DNA of 23,823 nucleotides, taken from Acidobacteria bacterium UBA2999. GTDB taxonomy: Bacteria; Acidobacteriota; Vicinamibacteria; Vicinamibacterales; UBA2999. Position numbers and translations under genes: made by a program. Shown piece by piece: positions 16,310 through 23,507 of this stretch; positions within the stretch are counted from its first letter, which is position 1; each line of letters opens with the position of its first letter. The stretch spans positions 1 to 23,823 of the forward strand of contig DDZV01000003.1 in the NCBI GenBank assembly GCA_002346475.1, written 5' to 3'. The notes below the pieces were generated by a model, which saw only the letters and a list, made by a program, of their open reading frames with translations, made no database searches and had not been told where the DNA came from.

Positions 16310-17515
16310 ATGACGGACACTAAATTCAGCATTACTTCGACACAAGCTGGGACAACACTGAATCGATTGTCGCTAGTACTACTGCTAGGGTTCGTTGCCT
16401 CCCTGCAGGTATCTATTGCTCTCGCTGGCATCTTACTAACTGCAACGCTTCTCTGCTGGTTCATTACGCTTGTACAGGAACGTAAGCTACCAACAGCTCC
16501 GGCCTTTTTTATACCTCTTGTGGCGTACGCTGGAATAACTTTACTTTCTTGTGTTTTCTCAACGGACCCTCTGGCGAGTCTGAGTGACAGTCGAGAGTTG
16601 TTACTCTTCCTAATTGTTCCAGCTGTTTATCAGATCGTACGAAGCAAACGTGAAGCAATAACAGTGATTGATGTGATCGTTTCTGTAGGGGCCGTTAGTG
16701 CTACTTTTGGCATTATTCAGTATGCCGTTTTGCATTATGACAATCTTGGTCAGCGACCTCAGGGTGCACTGACGCACTACATGACCTACTCTGGAATCAT
16801 TATGTTGGTAATTTGCACTGCCGTAGCTCGTCTCATGTTTGGAAAAAAGGGACGGACTTGGCCTGCGCTAGTACTTCCTGCACTTGCTGTAGCTTTAGCA
16901 GTAACTTTCACGCGCAGTGCTTGGATAGGGGCAATCGTTGGCATAAGTGTTCTGTTGGCACTTAAAAACTTACGCCTGGTAGCTATTTTGCCGGTTGGCA
17001 TAATCCTTCTATTTACGCTCGCACCGAATGACATTAATCAACGTATGAGATCAATTTTTGATCTAACAGACCCAACTAACCGTGATCGCTTAGCTATGGT
17101 TTACACAGGCACAGCAATGATCACCGATTACCCATTAACGGGTGTAGGGCCAGACATGGTAGAACGACTCTATCCCACCTACCGAGATCCTAGAGGCGTC
17201 AATATGATCAACCAGCATCTACATAATGTGCCTCTACAAATCGCTGCAGAACGTGGCTTGCCAGCTTTGGCGATCTGGATCTGGTTTCTTATACTGCTCA
17301 CCTCTGAACTTGTAAAAAGAGTTCGGCAATCAGACTTGCAATCATTAGCTTCTGCTGGTCTCGCTGCTATCGCTGCAATGTTCTTTGCTGGATTATTTGA
17401 ATACAACTTCGGTGACTCTGAGTTTCTAATGCTGTTCCTCGTACTTGTGACGCTACCCTTTGCTGCTCAATCAAGTAGCAACGAACGCGAACACGGTCCT
17501 GCACAACCCCTATGA
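16310..17515 (+). CDS. O-antigen ligase family membrane protein (Wzy_C/WaaL-like)
   Basis: This 401-residue polytopic protein has about 10-12 hydrophobic segments. The central TFTRSAWIGA (arginine after the membrane segment) and the later large loop with NQHLHNVPLQIAAERG (HN-x-P/L then ERG) are the signatures of the Wzy_C family. Members join O-antigen to lipid A-core (WaaL) or polymerise O-units, acting on undecaprenyl-linked sugars at the periplasmic face; sequence alone does not separate the two. The start is ATG with no clear Shine-Dalgarno. It follows the Trm112-like gene by 69 bases and its stop overlaps the ATG of a decayed frame. Confidence 0.85.
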   Translation: MTDTKFSITSTQAGTTLNRLSLVLLLGFVASLQVSIALAGILLTATLLCWFITLVQERKLPTAPAFFIPLVAYAGITLLSCVFSTDPLASLSDSRELLLFLIVPAVYQIVRSKREAITVIDVIVSVGAVSATFGIIQYAVLHYDNLGQRPQGALTHYMTYSGIIMLVICTAVARLMFGKKGRTWPALVLPALAVALAVTFTRSAWIGAIVGISVLLALKNLRLVAILPVGIILLFTLAPNDINQRMRSIFDLTDPTNRDRLAMVYTGTAMITDYPLTGVGPDMVERLYPTYRDPRGVNMINQHLHNVPLQIAAERGLPALAIWIWFLILLTSELVKRVRQSDLQSLASAGLAAIAAMFFAGLFEYNFGDSEFLMLFLVLVTLPFAAQSSSNEREHGPAQPL

Positions 17516-17709
17516 GCGCGACAAGCTCTCTGCCATTCCTCCAGGCGGAGCGGGCTCATCAATTGATGAACACATTTCCGCATCAACGGATTTTTGTTAT
17601 TGGTAATGTGACACTGAAATTAGATAAAGCTCGAGATTACTGTCACATACACCTAGACACAGGAGCAATCTGTGATTGAAGTAGGTAATAGTAGGAGAGC
17701 TCTTATTTA
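17512..17709 (+). pseudogene. Probable remnant of a PfkB/RfaE-type sugar kinase, 5' end only
   Basis: An ATG overlapping the ligase stop (ATGA) opens a frame of 55 codons ending at 17679. Residues about 22-36 (FPHQRIFVIGNVTLK) resemble the first strand of RfaE/HldE-type kinases, usually of the form RVLVVGDVMLD. Here the Asp is replaced by Asn. After it, the expected sugar-binding segment is lost, and a piece resembling the family's PVVEV stretch (VIEVGNSRRAL) appears in another frame from about 17672 to 17707, suggesting frameshifts. The rest of the kinase is absent and cspA follows. The similarity is by eye from memory of the family, so a chance short frame remains possible. Confidence 0.35.
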
Positions 17710-17734
17710 CCCAGCACAAAATGCCAGTACTGGG
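17710..17734. terminator. Hairpin downstream of cspA, possible terminator
   Basis: CCCAGCAC (17710-17717) pairs with GTACTGGG (17727-17734) with one G-T wobble, around a 9-base loop. It lies 15 bases after the cspA stop on the minus strand. Neither side has a strong T run, so factor-independent termination is uncertain. Confidence 0.35.
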
Positions 17735-17749
17735 AAAATCTCCGTGTTT

Positions 17750-17959
17750 TTACGACGGATTACTGACGTTTCCCGCCTGTGGACCCTTAGGACCGTCGAC
17801 GATCTCAAATTCGACCTCTTGTCCTTCTTCCAAAGATCGAAAACCGTTACCACTAATTGCGGAGTAGTGTACGAAAACGTCACTGCCTCCTTCACGTTCA
17901 ATGAACCCATAACCCTTGGCGTTATTGAACCACTTGACCTTACCTGTAATGCGACTCAT
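17750..17959 (-). CDS. Cold-shock domain protein (CspA family)
   Basis: This 69-residue single cold-shock domain binds single-stranded RNA or DNA as a chaperone. It shows GKVKWFNNAKGYGFIE (RNP1 as KGYGFIE) and DVFVHYSAI (RNP2), followed by the expected GQEVEFEI and GPKGPQAGNV. ATG is preceded by AGGAAG with suitable spacing. It is divergent from purH across 251 bases. Cold-shock genes often carry long structured leaders, and the long upstream gap allows one, but none was tested. Which Csp paralogue it is cannot be decided. Confidence 0.96.
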   Translation of the reverse strand: MSRITGKVKWFNNAKGYGFIEREGGSDVFVHYSAISGNGFRSLEEGQEVEFEIVDGPKGPQAGNVSNPS

Positions 17960-18210
17960 ACCTTTTCTTCCTACTTACTGATGCGACACGCTGATTACCA
18001 ACGTATGCCGCAGGATCGTGTGTACCCAAACTATAAAAATTGTCAGGGCACAAAAAAAGACCGCGAGATGTTAGCGTGGCCTCGACTTTCAAAATCGGGA
18101 AACACCCCTAAAGCCAGAAAGTCTACGGAACCGCTTGCATTGTGTCAAGCTGTACTCCACTTTTCTTGTTTGCTAGCTATCTTTACTACTACTAATTCTT
18201 GGTCTACCAC
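17960..18210. other. Divergent promoter region between cspA and purH
   Basis: This 251-base gap must hold start signals for both genes. On the minus strand TATAGT (18030-18035) is a good -10 about 70 bases upstream of cspA, but the matching -35 is only a T run (18051-18058 region). For purH no convincing hexamer pair or Shine-Dalgarno is visible. No RNA gene or ORF in it could be supported. Confidence 0.35.
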
Positions 18211-19791
18211 ATGAAACGAGCTCTTATTAGCGTCTCTGATAAAACTGGCCTTGTTGAGTTTGCCCGTAGTCTCAGCGAACGTGGTTTTGAACTAGTGTCA
18301 ACTGGCGGCACCGCTAAAGTATTAATGCAAGCTGGCCTTTCGGTGTTATCGGTATCCGATGTTACAGGATTTCCAGAAATGATGAATGGTCGGGTCAAAA
18401 CACTACACCCGATGATACACGGCGGTATCCTTGCGCGTCGTTCCAAACCGAACGATTTAACTGCTGCGACAGAACATGGCATCCATCTTATTGATTTGGT
18501 TGTTGTAAATCTTTACCCGTTTGTTGAAACTGCAGCTAAGCCGGACATTCCTTTTGACGCGTTAATTGAGGAAATTGACATTGGTGGACCTAGCTTAGTT
18601 CGTGCTGCAGCAAAGAATTTCAAAGATGTTCTAGTAGTTGTCTCACCCACGGATTATCCCCTTGTAATTGAACAACTTGATAGTTCCGGTGGTCCTGCTA
18701 CCGACTTTCGATTCTCGCTTGCACAAAAGGCCTTCGCACACACAGGCGCTTATGACACTGCAATTGCAACGACACTTGCTGAAGTGGATATGAGTTCAGG
18801 TGGAGTTGTAAAGATAGGCAATGTTGATGGTGCTCCGAAGACACTGGCATTGGCATTGCGTAAATTGCGAGATTTGCGGTACGGAGAGAATCCTCACCAG
18901 ACGGCTGCGTGGTACACAGACGAAACAGAAGCTGGTCTGGGCGGCGCAACAGTATTGCAGGGCAAGGAGCTCTCATACACAAATCTTCTTGATCTAGATG
19001 CAGCGGCCAGAATAGCCCTGGAATTTGATGAGCCAACAGCTGTTGTGATCAAACATACTAATCCCTGTGGTGTTTCGACTGGTTCGACTATTGCTTCAGC
19101 GTACATAAACGCTCGAGAAGCAGACTCTCTCTCAGCTTTTGGTGGAATCGTAGGTTTAAATCGTGCTGTGGATATAAAAACAGCGGAAGCCCTTATATCC
19201 ACATTTATTGAGGCAGTCATTGCACCGGTTATTGACGAAGATGCACGGCCTATTCTGGCAAAGAAACCTAAGATGCGTGTTATTACAGCAGACTTTAGCG
19301 CATTCGCAGGAGATGCTGGTGTCGAAGTCCGCTCCATTCTTGGTGCTACGCTTGTTCAAGCTCGGGATCAAGTAACGGAGGCTTTATCGTCTTGGCCAGA
19401 CGATGCCCTTCGTGTTGTAACACAACGCAAGCCGACTCCAAAGGAATGGCGTGCACTAAGGTTTGCCTGGCGCATCTGTGCTCACGTGAAGTCAAACACC
19501 GTCATTTTTACTGGAATAGACCAAACGCTGGCAATTGGTGCAGGACAAATGAGCCGGGTGGACGCTGTTAATGTTGCGAAGATGAAAGTTAGTTCAGAAG
19601 TTCTCAAGGGTTCAGTCGCGGCTTCAGATGCGTTCTTTCCATTTCGCGACGGATTAGATGCTATTAACGCTGCAGGAGCGACAGCGGTTATTCAGCCGGG
19701 TGGTTCTGTGCGAGATGCTGAGGTAATTGCTGCGGCTGATGAACATGAGATAGCCATGGTCTTCACAGCACGTCGGCATTTCCGGCATTAG
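18211..19791 (+). CDS. purH: Bifunctional AICAR transformylase / IMP cyclohydrolase
   Basis: This 526-residue enzyme catalyses the last two steps of purine synthesis. The N-terminal IMP cyclohydrolase domain (about 1-200) shows ALISVSDKTGLVEFA, STGGTAKVL and GRVKTLHPMIHGGIL with Lys63. The C-terminal AICAR transformylase domain shows RYGENPHQ, KHTNPCG (catalytic Lys-His), SAFGG, SDAFFPFRDG and QPGGSVRD. I chose ATG 18211, which gives MKRALISVS; a TTG 12 bases upstream is in frame but unneeded. It is the first gene of a plus-strand group, 60 bases before the glycosyltransferase-like gene. Confidence 0.98.
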   Translation: MKRALISVSDKTGLVEFARSLSERGFELVSTGGTAKVLMQAGLSVLSVSDVTGFPEMMNGRVKTLHPMIHGGILARRSKPNDLTAATEHGIHLIDLVVVNLYPFVETAAKPDIPFDALIEEIDIGGPSLVRAAAKNFKDVLVVVSPTDYPLVIEQLDSSGGPATDFRFSLAQKAFAHTGAYDTAIATTLAEVDMSSGGVVKIGNVDGAPKTLALALRKLRDLRYGENPHQTAAWYTDETEAGLGGATVLQGKELSYTNLLDLDAAARIALEFDEPTAVVIKHTNPCGVSTGSTIASAYINAREADSLSAFGGIVGLNRAVDIKTAEALISTFIEAVIAPVIDEDARPILAKKPKMRVITADFSAFAGDAGVEVRSILGATLVQARDQVTEALSSWPDDALRVVTQRKPTPKEWRALRFAWRICAHVKSNTVIFTGIDQTLAIGAGQMSRVDAVNVAKMKVSSEVLKGSVAASDAFFPFRDGLDAINAAGATAVIQPGGSVRDAEVIAAADEHEIAMVFTARRHFRH

Positions 19792-19851
19792 TTAGCTGAG
19801 TTGATAAAAATGTCTACCAATAGAATCTTGACAGTTTCCTAACAACCAAAC

Positions 19852-20994
19852 ATGTGTATGAGAATCGCCTGGTTTCGCCCAAAACTTGATCGCAGCTTCC
19901 TCTTGAACGAAACAGCCCAAGTTATCGAAAGACTGCAACACCAACATGAAATTCATAACTTCGACTTGCATCGAGCACACGAGTTTGTCTGGCTTCATGC
20001 AAAACAACCATATGATGTCTGTGTTTATGAGCTAGAAGACACCTTAGACGCTAGTTTCATCTGGCCTTATCTGCTCCGCTTCCCAGGACTGACACTGCTT
20101 CGTAGCGCAACACTTACAGCAAGTCGCCGTGCAACCTTGCGTCGTGAACGGCGACTTGAGGCACTAGATCATGAAACTGTCTTTGATGCAGAAACAAGCG
20201 GATTAATGCTCCGTGCAGTTTTGATGGCATCAAAACTCGTAGCCGTGGGTTCTCCAGGACTTGCTGACTCACTCAACGCTAATGACCCCAATGTTCGTGC
20301 ACGTTATCTGCCACTAGGCCTCACATTGCTAAATCCAATAACATCATCTGAGCAACATGATGCGACCAGTATTACTTTTGGGTGTCTCGCACCAACTCCA
20401 CGTCAGTACAATTTAATGAAAACAGCGGAAAAACATTCCACTGCTGCGGGGTTTCCAGTCACAACTCTTACGAACGAACAAACTCCAGAAGCAGTGCTAG
20501 CACAAACAAACGTTGTGCTGGCACTGCACCCAACCCCGAATGGTCGACCACCCACTGATGCAATCGCTGCAATGGCAGCCTCAAAGATACTTGTCGTACT
20601 CGATACAATTGAGACTGCCGACTGGCCTTCTCTCGATCCGCACACATGGAAAACACGCGACATCCTCGGAACAAGGCCTCCAATCTGCATTAGCCTTGAT
20701 CCACGTGACGAAATACATTCCCTAGCACTAGTCATGTGTCGACTTTGTCAAGACCCTCATCTAGGGAAAAACCTTGCACAAGCCGCACAACAGTGGTGGA
20801 AAAAATACTTCACACTTGATACATCTACAAAAGCATTAGAGACACTATTAGAAGAAGCACGGACAAAACCACTACCGATAAGACCGGCGGACTGGCCGGC
20901 CCATCTAACGTCAGACAGCACTGAACATGCAAAAAGCATCCTGGCAGAGCTTGATTGCTCTATTGATCTACTTGAACAATCTTCATCTCGTTGA
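19852..20994 (+). CDS. Divergent glycosyltransferase-like protein (GT-B fold suspected)
   Basis: This 380-residue protein appears to have two Rossmann-like halves: an N-terminal one beginning MRIAWFRP, and a C-terminal one with TFGCLAPTPRQ, VVLALHP and a stretch VLDTIETADWPSLDPHTW. This order, including the HP/RxP segment followed by an alanine-rich helix, recalls family 4 glycosyltransferases in Acidobacteriota. The usual acidic donor-site motif (E in a GE-T or EX7E context) is not evident; PNGRPPTDAIAAM takes its place. No signal peptide or membrane segment is seen. Two starts are possible, ATG 19852 or ATG 19858. Neighbours are purH and yajQ, with no clear functional link. A non-catalytic relative is possible. 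Confidence 0.6.
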   Translation: MCMRIAWFRPKLDRSFLLNETAQVIERLQHQHEIHNFDLHRAHEFVWLHAKQPYDVCVYELEDTLDASFIWPYLLRFPGLTLLRSATLTASRRATLRRERRLEALDHETVFDAETSGLMLRAVLMASKLVAVGSPGLADSLNANDPNVRARYLPLGLTLLNPITSSEQHDATSITFGCLAPTPRQYNLMKTAEKHSTAAGFPVTTLTNEQTPEAVLAQTNVVLALHPTPNGRPPTDAIAAMAASKILVVLDTIETADWPSLDPHTWKTRDILGTRPPICISLDPRDEIHSLALVMCRLCQDPHLGKNLAQAAQQWWKKYFTLDTSTKALETLLEEARTKPLPIRPADWPAHLTSDSTEHAKSILAELDCSIDLLEQSSSR

Positions 20995-21009
20995 GTAGCA
21001 TTACCATTA

Positions 21010-21513
21010 ATGGCATCACAAGCTTCCTTTGATGTAACGTCAAACGTTAACCTTCAAGAAGTCGATAACGCTCTCAATCAATCGCGGAAAGAAGTTGGAC
21101 AACGTTACGATTTCAAAGGCTCAAAAGCCTCAATTGAATTTGATACTGATGGCTCTATCCTCACACTGATTGCTGACGATAATTTCAAACTAAACGCACT
21201 CTGGGAAATTGTGCAAGGACGACTCATAAAGCGAAGTGTCCCAGTGAAAAATTTAACACGGGGAGCTATCGAACCAGCAGCCAACGGCACAGTACAGCAA
21301 GCCATTGTCCTCCAACAAGGGATTCCTTCAGAGACCTCGAAAGAAATCGTCAAGTTCATTAAAAATCGAAAGATTAAAAAAGTTCAGATTGCTATCCAAG
21401 GCGATCAACTGCGAGTTTCTTCATCATCCCGTAATGACTTGCAAGAAGTCATACAACTATTACGTGAACAAGACTTTGGTATAGCACTGCAATTTGGAAA
21501 CTATCGAGGCTAA
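21010..21513 (+). CDS. yajQ: YajQ family nucleotide-binding protein
   Basis: This 167-residue protein begins ASQASFDVTSNVNLQEVDNA, with the family hallmarks QRYDFKG (about 32-38), KRSVPVKNL, IKKVQIAIQGDQLRVSS and LQFGNYRG at the C-terminus. YajQ proteins have two RNP-like domains; they bind nucleotides, with cyclic di-GMP binding shown for a Xanthomonas member that also acts as a transcription coregulator. Length is normal. It begins 15 bases after the glycosyltransferase-like gene and so is probably co-transcribed with it. What this member binds is unknown. Confidence 0.96.
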   Translation: MASQASFDVTSNVNLQEVDNALNQSRKEVGQRYDFKGSKASIEFDTDGSILTLIADDNFKLNALWEIVQGRLIKRSVPVKNLTRGAIEPAANGTVQQAIVLQQGIPSETSKEIVKFIKNRKIKKVQIAIQGDQLRVSSSSRNDLQEVIQLLREQDFGIALQFGNYRG

Positions 21514-21544
21514 CGAGGAAGGAGCCTGCTAAATACTGGCCAAC

Positions 21545-21581
21545 TCCTAACTCACAGAGACCGTCTCCCTGAGAGTTAGGA
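21545..21581. terminator. Strong hairpin between yajQ and the converging Spy-like gene
   Basis: TCCTAACTC (21545-21553) is a perfect 9-bp inverted repeat of GAGTTAGGA (21573-21581). Inside it GAGA and TCTC can pair further around CCG. It sits 31 bases after yajQ and 32 before the end of the converging gene, the expected place for a shared terminator. There is no T run on either side, so it may act with Rho or only stabilise 3' ends. Confidence 0.5.
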
Positions 21582-21613
21582 ACTCAACCATCAGTCACTA
21601 TAGGAACCACTAC

Positions 21614-22171
21614 CTACCGTTTTGGACGCCGACCTCTTTCTCGGCCGCGATCTTTACCTTGCTTCAATAGTGCTTCGCGCCGACTGCGAAGCTCCTGGTC
21701 TCTCCGCTGCTGTTCGGGGGTTAGAATCCCATACACGTCACTACGTATACGTGCACGCAGGAGTACCATTTCAGTCTGGGCCGCATTTAACGCATTGGCT
21801 GCATTCCGTACGAGCGTCTCATTCAATGGATATGTGTCAACTGCCTTTTTGAGTGCACCCTGCAACGTACGAAGTTGCTTGCCCATTGTTTCAGTCCCGG
21901 CACGGTGAAGTTCCATAACATCCTTCACCTGCACACGTTGCCCTTCGGTAAGATCAAGAGGTACTAACCAGGCAAGCACTGCAAATCCTGCTTTTCTTGG
22001 ACCGCCTGGGCCACCTGGGCCAGGTCGACCTTGTGCATTAGTCGGAATCTGACACAACAGAACTACGATCCCTACTGCTAGTCCTGTCCTAACAGTTATT
22101 CGTCTAATACTCGAACGCTTAGATGCAAAGATAAAGTATGAAGCTATGATTGCAAACCCCATCAGAACCAT
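21614..22171 (-). CDS. Secreted Spy/CpxP-like (LTXXQ) protein
   Basis: The protein of 185 residues has hydrophobic N-terminal segments (about 3-17 and 30-46) that may form a signal peptide or anchor, ending near IPTNAQ. A Gly/Pro stretch (RPGPGGPGGP) follows, then a helical part with two LTXXQ-type motifs, LTEGQ and LTPEQQ, typical of Spy/CpxP periplasmic chaperones and metal- or envelope-stress proteins. The C-terminus is very basic (Lys/Arg-rich). I chose the ATG at 22169-22171, 5 bases after a GGAGG Shine-Dalgarno; the GTG just before it is too close. It follows the MacB-type permease by 117 bases and has its own likely promoter. Confidence 0.75.
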   Translation of the reverse strand: MVLMGFAIIASYFIFASKRSSIRRITVRTGLAVGIVVLLCQIPTNAQGRPGPGGPGGPRKAGFAVLAWLVPLDLTEGQRVQVKDVMELHRAGTETMGKQLRTLQGALKKAVDTYPLNETLVRNAANALNAAQTEMVLLRARIRSDVYGILTPEQQRRDQELRSRREALLKQGKDRGRERGRRPKR

Positions 22172-22225
22172 CACTACCTCCAGTAATCTTCAGTACCAAC
22201 CAATCTCAACACTGTGTTCATCTTT

Positions 22226-22270
22226 CTTAGACGAGAAAAATATGACACAACAAGGACACAACTATGACAA
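22226..22270 (-). promoter_or_regulatory. Pho-box-like direct repeats and -10 upstream of the Spy-like gene
   Basis: On the minus strand three 7-mers follow each other at an 11-bp period with AT-rich 4-base spacers: TTGTCAT (22264-22270), GTGTCCT (22253-22259) and GTGTCAT (22242-22248). After the last, exactly 10 bases lead to TCTAAG (22226-22231), a weak -10. This is the geometry of a PhoB box (CTGTCAT repeats, 4-base spacer, -10 about 10 bases on). No PhoB gene is in the window, so the regulator is inferred; another OmpR-family regulator is possible. Confidence 0.42.
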
Positions 22271-22288
22271 ATCTATGAATTTCCTAAA

Positions 22289-23506
22289 TTACTCAAACCT
22301 TAAGGCATCGATAGGATCCAGCCTGGCTGCTTTTCGCGCAGGATAGAACCCAAAGAAAACACCAATCGCCGCGGAAAACCCGAAAGCCAGCAACACCGAA
22401 TTGAGAGAAACCTGTGTGGCTAACGGTGTGACTTGAGCTATGCCGTACGCTGCACTCATGCCAGCAGCAATTCCGATAGCCCCCCCAGCAAGACTAAGTA
22501 CTACGGCTTCTACGAGAAACTGTAGTAAAACATCGATATCACGAGCGCCCACCGCAAGTCGTAAGCCAATCTCCCGGGTTCGTTCAGTCACTGAAACCAG
22601 CATGATATTCATAATACCAATGCCTCCCACAAGCAGTGACACTGCCGCGATCCCAGCTAGCAACGTCGTCATAGTACCCATCGTCGAGCTAAGCACGTTG
22701 CTCATCTCATCCTGCGTACGAATCATAAAGTCATCGTCTTCGCCGATGATGTTGTGGCGAATCCTGAGCAGTTCAGTGACATCGGCCTGCACAAAATCAA
22801 GCGGCACATCATCCTCTGCTGAAATCATGATGTTTTGGACATGGACAATACCGAGAAGCTTCTTTTGCACCGTTGTGTACGGCACAACGACTACGTCGTC
22901 CTGGTCACCACCAAAACCAACCTGGCCCTTCTTTGTCAGGACACCAATGACACGAAACGGTTGGTTTTTGATACGGATAAGTGATCCAACTGGATCAACA
23001 CCAGGACCAAACAGCTCATCGCGAGCAACGGATCCCAAAACCGCCACCTTCGCAGCAGTCCGCACTTCGTACTCCCCGAAGAAACTGCCAAATTCAATTG
23101 CCCACGACCGAATTGCGAGAAGATCCTGGCTGGCTCCCTGAATCTGAGTGCCCCAGTTTGACTGATCCGAGATAATTTGTGCGCCAGTGTTCACCCCAGG
23201 GGAAAGATAACGAATCCCAGGTACTTCATTGCGAATAGCCGTCGCATCTGACGGTAGCAGCGTGGTTCTATTACCAGCCCCCATCCGCACGGGACCGAAT
23301 CCGCCAGAACCAGCATTCACATACACAACATTCGTGCCTGTGCTTCGGATACTATTTTCGATTGACATTTGTGCGCCAGTGCCAATCGCCACCATAATGA
23401 TCACTGCCGACACGCCGATCACGAGACCGAGCATGGTAAGAGTCGTGCGCATGACATTTCGCCTCAGCGCACGAATGGCAACGACAATAGTCATCAGGAT
23501 AGACAT
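22289..23506 (-). CDS. MacB/FtsX-type ABC transporter permease
   Basis: This 405-residue permease has the MacB layout: a first membrane helix (about residues 20-42, including TTLTMLGLVIGVSAVIIMVAIG), a large periplasmic MacB_PCD domain (about 50-270), then three C-terminal helices with the FtsX signature GGIGIMNIMLVSVTERTREIG and LRLAVGAR. Such permeases use ATP hydrolysis to drive periplasmic export or mechanotransmission, not classic cytoplasmic transport. I chose ATG 23504-23506, one base after the ATPase stop; a TTG at 23533 would overlap the ATPase. No membrane-fusion (MacA) gene is visible here; one may lie beyond the window. Confidence 0.9.
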   Translation of the reverse strand: MSILMTIVVAIRALRRNVMRTTLTMLGLVIGVSAVIIMVAIGTGAQMSIENSIRSTGTNVVYVNAGSGGFGPVRMGAGNRTTLLPSDATAIRNEVPGIRYLSPGVNTGAQIISDQSNWGTQIQGASQDLLAIRSWAIEFGSFFGEYEVRTAAKVAVLGSVARDELFGPGVDPVGSLIRIKNQPFRVIGVLTKKGQVGFGGDQDDVVVVPYTTVQKKLLGIVHVQNIMISAEDDVPLDFVQADVTELLRIRHNIIGEDDDFMIRTQDEMSNVLSSTMGTMTTLLAGIAAVSLLVGGIGIMNIMLVSVTERTREIGLRLAVGARDIDVLLQFLVEAVVLSLAGGAIGIAAGMSAAYGIAQVTPLATQVSLNSVLLAFGFSAAIGVFFGFYPARKAARLDPIDALRFE

Positions 23507-23507
23507 C

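Noticed and set aside
18051..18085. T run on the minus strand after a GC-rich segment, looking like an intrinsic terminator
   Set aside because: The stem pairs poorly, and the site lies in a divergent promoter region where no minus-strand gene ends.
17672..18214. Plus-strand reading frame of 180 codons opposite cspA
   Set aside because: It lies mostly antisense to the clear cold-shock gene and has no recognisable domain; its first codons are only of interest as part of the kinase remnant.
22440..23141. Long plus-strand frame of 233 codons opposite the MacB permease
   Set aside because: It is rich in Ser, Thr and Ile in a pattern typical of antisense shadow frames; the permease on the other strand is unambiguous.
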